A stretch of DNA of 9,740 bases from positions 1-9,740 of the forward strand of contig JAGHVI010000130.1 of assembly GCA_018064385.1 (NCBI GenBank), written 5' to 3'. Source of the stretch: Candidatus Minthenecus merdequi (GTDB lineage: Bacteria; Bacteroidota; Bacteroidia; Bacteroidales; Paludibacteraceae). Below, piece after piece: positions 6,187 to 9,740 of the stretch; positions within the stretch are counted from its first letter, which is position 1, and each line of letters begins with the position of its first letter. The notes under the pieces are model-generated. The model made no database searches, was not told the DNA's origin, and worked only from the letters and a program-made list of their open reading frames with translations. A program made the position numbers and the translations under genes.

Positions 6187-8466
6187 AAAATTTATCCCCG
6201 TTGCCCAAGAATGTATGCTGCCTGATTCATCATTGCGTGACATAATCCCTATAGCCTCGAAATTGAAATGCAACCAATTCCAGAACACAACAGGACCTCC
6301 AGATATGCCATGCGAAGTGCCGCCTTGCAACATAATTGAACCATTGTTCATTTGCACGACTCTTCTTGGCTGGCTGCACTCCAACACCCTTGTTGCTGAA
6401 CTCGAGCGAGGATACCCCAGCACGAACGCATTTCCCTTCAGTTCATAATCAGGTTCAGCCAATCGTATTCCCTTTGTCGATGGTTGTCTGAACACAGCAT
6501 AATCGCTCAGCATCATAGCTTTGTCGCCATTGAAGACAGGTATAACGTATCTCCACAGACCATTTCGGATACGACGTACTTTGTCGCGACTTCTGTCTAT
6601 TTCAAACGCTACCCTATCCATCACCAACTCGCCATCATTCGCAATAAGGGAACAGATAGAAACCATCCTCTTTTTTTCGCCTTTTGTTGTATCATTGTAA
6701 GTCTCAACATCAACAGCCAAACGCATTTCGGGACTCCACTTCTCGGGAGTTGACAAACTCGAAAGATTGTCATACAGCCAATATTCCACACAATGACGTG
6801 CAGTCACAATACCCACACCGTCAGCAGCAAACGCAGTTCCAACATCATTATCGCTTTTTTTCACCAAGACTGTATCTATTCCTTGATTACCGTTCCAAAT
6901 CTCAATACTGTCTATTCTCAATTTATACACATACTGACCGACATCATTTTTCGCCATTGATTCAAGCTGATGATCTATAAGCAAAAAGCCCATACCCATA
7001 AGCATTACTGTGACAAAAGCAATAATACCAGTCCATTTGAATATGTTTTTAATTCTACTTGCAGTAGCGTGGTATTCCCGCTTAACGGTCATCAATTCAG
7101 GTCCATTGTCACTCTCTTCGAACGCACGAACGATAGCCTGCAAACCGCGCACCAAACACTCATCATACACCTGCACATTATGACCATTGAAATCCTCTTT
7201 CAGAGCAGAATATGGTCTAAGGTCGTAGTGCGCACCACGGTCACGCATCTTCGCTTTCAGACTACGGTCGTTATCAATCTCTTTCTGTTCCTCAGGTGTC
7301 ACAGGACGAACACCTGCCAAGAGCCGTTCGACAGACCATCTGTTATGTTCAACTTCAGACAGCAACGCAACCTCTTCATTAGTCAGTTTATCGTTCCATT
7401 GTTTGCCAAGACTGCGCAACTTCGTTATAATGGTCATAGCGTTAGTCTCGCTCGAAAACCTGTTTATAGATTTGCTCCTGTTCCATATCTCTGCCGCCTT
7501 CTCTCTGTCAATTGAATCACAGTGCGTCTCGCCGGTTGCGAAGCATCTGTCATACAAATATGCCACACCCATAGCCATTTGAGTCAGAGGCAGAGAGAGG
7601 TCAAATTCGCAGTCATCCATACCGAAAGGCTTGATATTGCAGTACTGCGGCAACATAGTTGCGCTATCAATAACAGCACTGCTCTTCATCCTGACATAGA
7701 TTGGTATATTGCATCCTTCAACATAATATTCGGTAGGCAAACCAGTAGCAAGGTCCCAGTTTCTTTCTCCATTTTCGTCACCGAAAACAATAGAAGGAAG
7801 TTCCTTGGAATCCTTAGCCAATTCGCTCAGCATCATACGGGCAACCTTGCCTGTAGCTTCGGACGACACCAGGCGGAACTCGACATCTGTGTATTCACCG
7901 CCAAGATAAGAACAGTCGGGGGAATGCTGAGAGATGCAGCCAAAATGGTTAACAAAACTCCATCGACAATTATCCATCAGCACACCATATCTGCGCAAGA
8001 GCAAATTGTCGTCCTCCTTCAGCGTTGGGTCAATGATTGTTATGCAGGTTTTACAGCTATTGTCACGAACAAAATTGGGGAAATGGCAAAGCAGACAAGC
8101 TTGACGAATGATTGCCTCGGTCATTGAATTGAGACCAACAACAACAAGGTGGACTCTCTTTGGGGAATCGTAAGTAATGGCATTCCAATCCAAAGGCGAT
8201 GAGACAACCCTACGTCTTGGCAACGTAACGAACAGACGTTGAGCCCAAAGTTCCTCAAACGAAAAAGGATGCAGTTCGAGTTTTTCGGCAATTCCAAAAC
8301 CCATATCCTGGGTTTGAAGCATACGTAGCATCTGCTGGCTTTCAATCTGGAAGCAAACACGCTCACGGACAGAAACTTTTTTGGAATCTGCAGCCATCTT
8401 ACGCAAAACTTTGAGCTTTGAATTGTCATCTAATCCCTGGATGACTGTAGTCTTGATTTTTGCCAT
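6184..8466 (-). CDS. Transmembrane Rossmann/RyR sensor fused to trypsin-like serine protease
   Basis: The 760-residue product has no signal peptide. Residues 104-147 (RVHLVVVGLNSMTEAIIRQA to ITIIDP) look like a TrkA-N-type Rossmann nucleotide-binding unit. Residues about 365-450 match the bacterial RyR domain: SEVEHNRWSVERLLAGVRP (370-388), then DLRPYSAL (415-422). One TM helix follows at about 477-498 (GIIAFVTVMLMGMGFLLI). The C-terminal part is a chymotrypsin-fold protease with H558 in VTARHCV, D655 in LSDYAVF and S722 in GISGGP, a complete triad. The expected topology is sensor in the cytosol and protease in the periplasm. RyR domains in bacteria have been proposed to bind nucleotide-type ligands in conflict systems; the ligand here is unknown. 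The ATG at 8466 is chosen because the in-frame ATG at 8505 lies within the -7 element. It is the first gene of the protease operon. Confidence 0.9.
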   Translation of the reverse strand: MAKIKTTVIQGLDDNSKLKVLRKMAADSKKVSVRERVCFQIESQQMLRMLQTQDMGFGIAEKLELHPFSFEELWAQRLFVTLPRRRVVSSPLDWNAITYDSPKRVHLVVVGLNSMTEAIIRQACLLCHFPNFVRDNSCKTCITIIDPTLKEDDNLLLRRYGVLMDNCRWSFVNHFGCISQHSPDCSYLGGEYTDVEFRLVSSEATGKVARMMLSELAKDSKELPSIVFGDENGERNWDLATGLPTEYYVEGCNIPIYVRMKSSAVIDSATMLPQYCNIKPFGMDDCEFDLSLPLTQMAMGVAYLYDRCFATGETHCDSIDREKAAEIWNRSKSINRFSSETNAMTIITKLRSLGKQWNDKLTNEEVALLSEVEHNRWSVERLLAGVRPVTPEEQKEIDNDRSLKAKMRDRGAHYDLRPYSALKEDFNGHNVQVYDECLVRGLQAIVRAFEESDNGPELMTVKREYHATASRIKNIFKWTGIIAFVTVMLMGMGFLLIDHQLESMAKNDVGQYVYKLRIDSIEIWNGNQGIDTVLVKKSDNDVGTAFAADGVGIVTARHCVEYWLYDNLSSLSTPEKWSPEMRLAVDVETYNDTTKGEKKRMVSICSLIANDGELVMDRVAFEIDRSRDKVRRIRNGLWRYVIPVFNGDKAMMLSDYAVFRQPSTKGIRLAEPDYELKGNAFVLGYPRSSSATRVLECSQPRRVVQMNNGSIMLQGGTSHGISGGPVVFWNWLHFNFEAIGIMSRNDESGSIHSWATGINF

Positions 8467-8502
8467 GGTCTTGTCGCTTTGATGAGTATAAGAAACAACT
8501 TG

Positions 8503-8555
8503 CAAAGTTACGCATTTTTCTTGAACAATGCAATAAATTCAGAGTTTTTTTTAAG
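8503..8555 (-). promoter_or_regulatory. Bacteroidota -33/-7 promoter of the protease operon
   Basis: Minus-strand TTG at 8533-8531 and TAACTTTG at 8510-8503 are separated by exactly 20 nt. Transcription should begin near 8496, about 30 nt before the ATG at 8466. The upstream block 8555-8531 (CTT, eight A, CTCTGAAT, TATTG) matches 22 of 25 positions of the block at 2601-2577. The spacers match at 14 of 20 positions and the -7 elements with the following C at 7 of 9. Confidence 0.87.
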
Positions 8556-8769
8556 AATGGGTCAATTCAATGAACAAAAGATACACACATTTAGAAATCA
8601 AGATATTAGAACAAATAGAAAAAAAGTTTCCAAAAAATGCCAATATCCCAAAAATAATTAGTAACTTTGCAGCGCAATCGACAAGGTTGTCAACAAAGGT
8701 GGAATACAACAAAATCAGGTAATATAGAAGTCCAAAAAATAGAAATAACAACACAAAATAAATTAAATT
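8511..8769. other. Divergent intergenic region between the protease operon and the PPC lipoprotein gene
   Basis: The gene-free interval 8467-8769 (303 nt) holds the leftward protease promoter, the rightward promoter near 8662 and an A-rich leader of about 95 nt for the lipoprotein gene. The two predicted transcription starts lie about 180 nt apart. In the leader, GACAA-GG-TTGTC (8680-8691) is a short perfect inverted repeat that could be an operator or a minor hairpin. I see no RNA gene, and the hydrophobic minus-strand reading frame at 8551-8754 looks like an artefact of AT-rich sequence. Confidence 0.6.
8662..8669 (+). promoter_or_regulatory. -7 element (TAACTTTG) for the PPC lipoprotein gene
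   Basis: TAACTTTGC at 8662-8670 is a perfect match to the Bacteroidota -7 element, on the same strand as the lipoprotein gene. No TTG lies at the expected 19-21 nt upstream, so the -33 element is weak or absent and the promoter may need an activator. Transcription would start near 8676, giving a leader of about 95 nt. Confidence 0.65.
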
Positions 8770-9498
8770 ATGAAGAAACTGTATTTTTTAGTAATTGTTG
8801 CCGTTATGGCATTTGCAGTATCATGCAAAAACGAGACTGAAACAACCGAGACTCAAGCGAAAAGTCCCGAAGAGAAAAAGGCTATAGAACAGCCACTGTC
8901 ACCTGAAATGCAAAAGGTACGCTTAGGCAAAGAACTGGCTTTGTATGGTTATAAAAACGAGTCTGCCGAGGCTCTGATTGAAGCCGCAAACATCCTTTCA
9001 AGCGTACAGTTGGTGCAAACCGATTTCAAAGTAAAGAAAGGTGAAGCAAAAGACGGTGCTGCCGAAGAAGAGGCAGCAGCAGTGCGCTCATTTGCGCCAG
9101 CCGACTTGTTGGCAGCAGCAAAAAACATCGCTGGCGAAGACGCTTTGCTTTTGGCTATGATTCAGAAAGTCGAAGACAAACTGGCTGAAGTTGAAAGTTC
9201 CGAACGCGGTTCAACCAATGGTATCAGAACATTCGAGGAACGGGTAAAGAGCGGAACATTTGATGAGTATGAGATAGAATTCAAAGGCGGCGAGACAGCT
9301 GTATGCGCTATCATAGGTAATGGTGAAACCGATTTGGATCTCTATATTTGCGACGAAGATATGATTCTGGTAGCTGAAGATGTTGACTACTCAGACAACT
9401 GCTATTGCGCATGGACTCCAAAAGAGACCGGTATTTACATAATCAGAATTTTCAACAGAGGCACAAAGGCAAACAGCTACTCAATGTACATCAATTGA
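8770..9498 (+). CDS. Lipoprotein with C-terminal PPC domain
   Basis: The 242-residue protein starts MKKLYFLVIVAVMAFAVSC, a type II signal peptide with the lipid-modified Cys at C19, followed by KNETE. An acidic stretch after the Cys is a known feature of exported Bacteroidota lipoproteins, so outer-membrane or surface location is likely. Residues about 35-145 are helical, acidic and Ala-rich (for example AEEEAAAVRSFAPADLLAAA). Residues about 163-242 form a PPC-type beta domain: DEYEIEFKGGETAVCAIIG, TDLDLYICD, then YIIRIFNRGTKANSYSMYIN. The domain resembles the C-terminus of the membrane protein at 5556-6164. The gene is divergent from the protease operon, which fits a shared envelope function, for instance as substrate or surface partner of the proteases, but no function can be assigned. 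The leader has the A-rich ACACAAAATAAATT pattern and no Shine-Dalgarno sequence. Confidence 0.9.
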   Translation: MKKLYFLVIVAVMAFAVSCKNETETTETQAKSPEEKKAIEQPLSPEMQKVRLGKELALYGYKNESAEALIEAANILSSVQLVQTDFKVKKGEAKDGAAEEEAAAVRSFAPADLLAAAKNIAGEDALLLAMIQKVEDKLAEVESSERGSTNGIRTFEERVKSGTFDEYEIEFKGGETAVCAIIGNGETDLDLYICDEDMILVAEDVDYSDNCYCAWTPKETGIYIIRIFNRGTKANSYSMYIN

Positions 9499-9512
9499 TT
9501 TAGGTAAATCAA
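9495..9512. repeat. Perfect inverted repeat overlapping the lipoprotein stop codon
   Basis: TTGATTTA-GG-TAAATCAA is an 8-bp-arm inverted repeat that includes the TGA stop of the lipoprotein gene. It is directly followed by the larger hairpin at 9517-9579. The 2-nt centre would make a tight RNA hairpin, so a protein-binding site is equally possible. Confidence 0.6.
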
Positions 9513-9516
9513 CCCC

Positions 9517-9579
9517 AATTACGCTACAACGCGGCACAACAAATATATGATGATTGTTGTGTCGCGTTGCTGCGTAATT
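9517..9579 (+). terminator. Long hairpin after the lipoprotein gene, probable terminator
   Basis: The left arm AATTACGC-TA-CAACGCG-G-CACAACAA pairs with the right arm TTGTTGTG-T-CGCGTTG-CT-GCGTAATT. That gives 8 + 7 + 8 Watson-Crick pairs plus a G-T wobble, interrupted by a 2x2 internal loop, around an 11-nt loop. Its place 18 nt after the stop codon suggests a terminator. The usual T-tract is missing: TATCAAAAAA follows instead. It may therefore work as a 3'-end stabiliser, or belong to a dispersed repeat family. Confidence 0.6.
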
Positions 9580-9604
9580 TATCAAAAAATAAATTCAAAA
9601 ACTC

Positions 9605-9635
9605 TTGCATATATCAAAAAAACTCCTTACCTTTG
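9605..9635 (+). promoter_or_regulatory. Bacteroidota -33/-7 promoter of the last gene
   Basis: TTG at 9605-9607 and TACCTTTG at 9628-9635 are separated by 20 nt, the ideal spacing. Transcription should start near 9642, about 60 nt before the ATG at 9701. Within that leader, ATGATT-ATC-AATCAT (9664-9678) is a short inverted repeat and also opens a 10-codon reading frame. Confidence 0.82.
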
Positions 9636-9663
9636 CACTACCTACTCCATACGGACAGTGAAT

Positions 9664-9696
9664 ATGATTATCAATCATTTACAACTAAACCAATAA
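9664..9696 (+). other. Possible 10-codon leader reading frame
   Basis: ATG at 9664 opens MIINHLQLNQ with a TAA ending at 9696, four bases before the ATG of the next gene. It lies on the predicted transcript and could couple translation to the downstream gene. It is short enough to occur by chance, and no regulatory codon run is visible. Confidence 0.2.
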
Positions 9697-9700
9697 CAAT

Positions 9701-9740
9701 ATGCGTGACTATACCTTCGACAATATGCCAATCGTCTCAA
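9701..9740 (+). CDS. Start of an unidentified gene, truncated by the window edge
   Basis: Thirteen codons are visible, reading MRDYTFDNMPIVS. There is no signal peptide, so a cytosolic protein is likely. Support for a real start comes from the well-formed promoter at 9605-9635, the A-rich leader (CCAATAACAAT) and the absence of another start further upstream in the frame. The family cannot be recognised from this fragment. The hairpin before it suggests it is a separate transcription unit from the lipoprotein gene. Confidence 0.6.
   Translation, partial: MRDYTFDNMPIVS

Noticed and set aside
6970..8127. Two plus-strand frames of 181 and 201 codons antisense to the sensor-protease gene
   Set aside because: They mirror a well-supported coding sequence and have no promoter element or recognisable motif.
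8467..8505. 13-residue N-terminal extension of the sensor-protease
   Set aside because: The ATG at 8505 lies inside the TAACTTTG -7 element at 8503-8510, so it would not be on the transcript.
8639..8641. -33 TTG for the lipoprotein promoter
   Set aside because: No TTG is present at 19-21 nt from the -7 element at 8662. Only ATG at 8637-8639 lies near, with non-ideal spacing.
8551..8754. Minus-strand 67-codon hydrophobic reading frame in the divergent intergenic region
   Set aside because: It overlaps the promoters on both strands, consists of low-complexity Leu/Phe/Ile codons expected from AT-rich DNA, and has no promoter or leader of its own.

Overview
The window reads as a Bacteroidota (Bacteroidales-type) chromosomal segment. 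Four start regions carry the phylum's -7 promoter element TAnnTTTG, and three of these also have a TTG exactly 20 nt upstream (-33/-7 architecture). Leaders are A-rich and lack Shine-Dalgarno sequences. The secreted proteins have Bacteroidota-like signal peptides and a lipobox. No species can be named from the sequence alone.

The layout has three parts. (1) Positions 1-2601, minus strand: a promoter followed by a FabG-like 3-oxoacyl-ACP reductase, a LolA-like periplasmic lipoprotein carrier and a secreted multi-PEGA protein that runs off the left edge. (2) Positions 2608-8555, minus strand: a promoter followed by a four-gene operon. Its genes encode a membrane protein with a cytosolic Rossmann (TrkA-N-like) plus RyR region, one TM helix and a periplasmic trypsin-like protease; a small membrane-anchored protein with a PPC-like beta domain; a secreted TPR-CHAT protease; and a secreted metacaspase-like protease. 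(3) Positions 8662-9740, plus strand: a divergently transcribed lipoprotein ending in a PPC domain, a long hairpin, then a new promoter and the first 13 codons of another gene.

The central proposal is that part 2, probably with the divergent lipoprotein, is an envelope-located proteolytic system. A cytosolic ligand-sensing region is joined through the inner membrane to a trypsin-like protease, and two caspase-superfamily proteases (CHAT and p20 metacaspase-like) are exported to the same compartment. All three proteases keep visible catalytic residues. Two non-enzymatic partners share a PPC-like C-terminal domain. A protease cascade is an inference from architecture; no substrate or pore-forming effector such as a gasdermin is visible in the window.

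Two regulatory features stand out. The promoters of the protease operon and of the fabG-lolA-PEGA operon match at 43 of 54 ungapped positions, including a 25-nt upstream block, so the operons may be co-regulated. Two of the three junctions inside the protease operon consist of ATAACG hexamer repeats lying directly between a stop and the next start codon.

No tRNA, rRNA, CRISPR array, insertion sequence or attachment site was seen.
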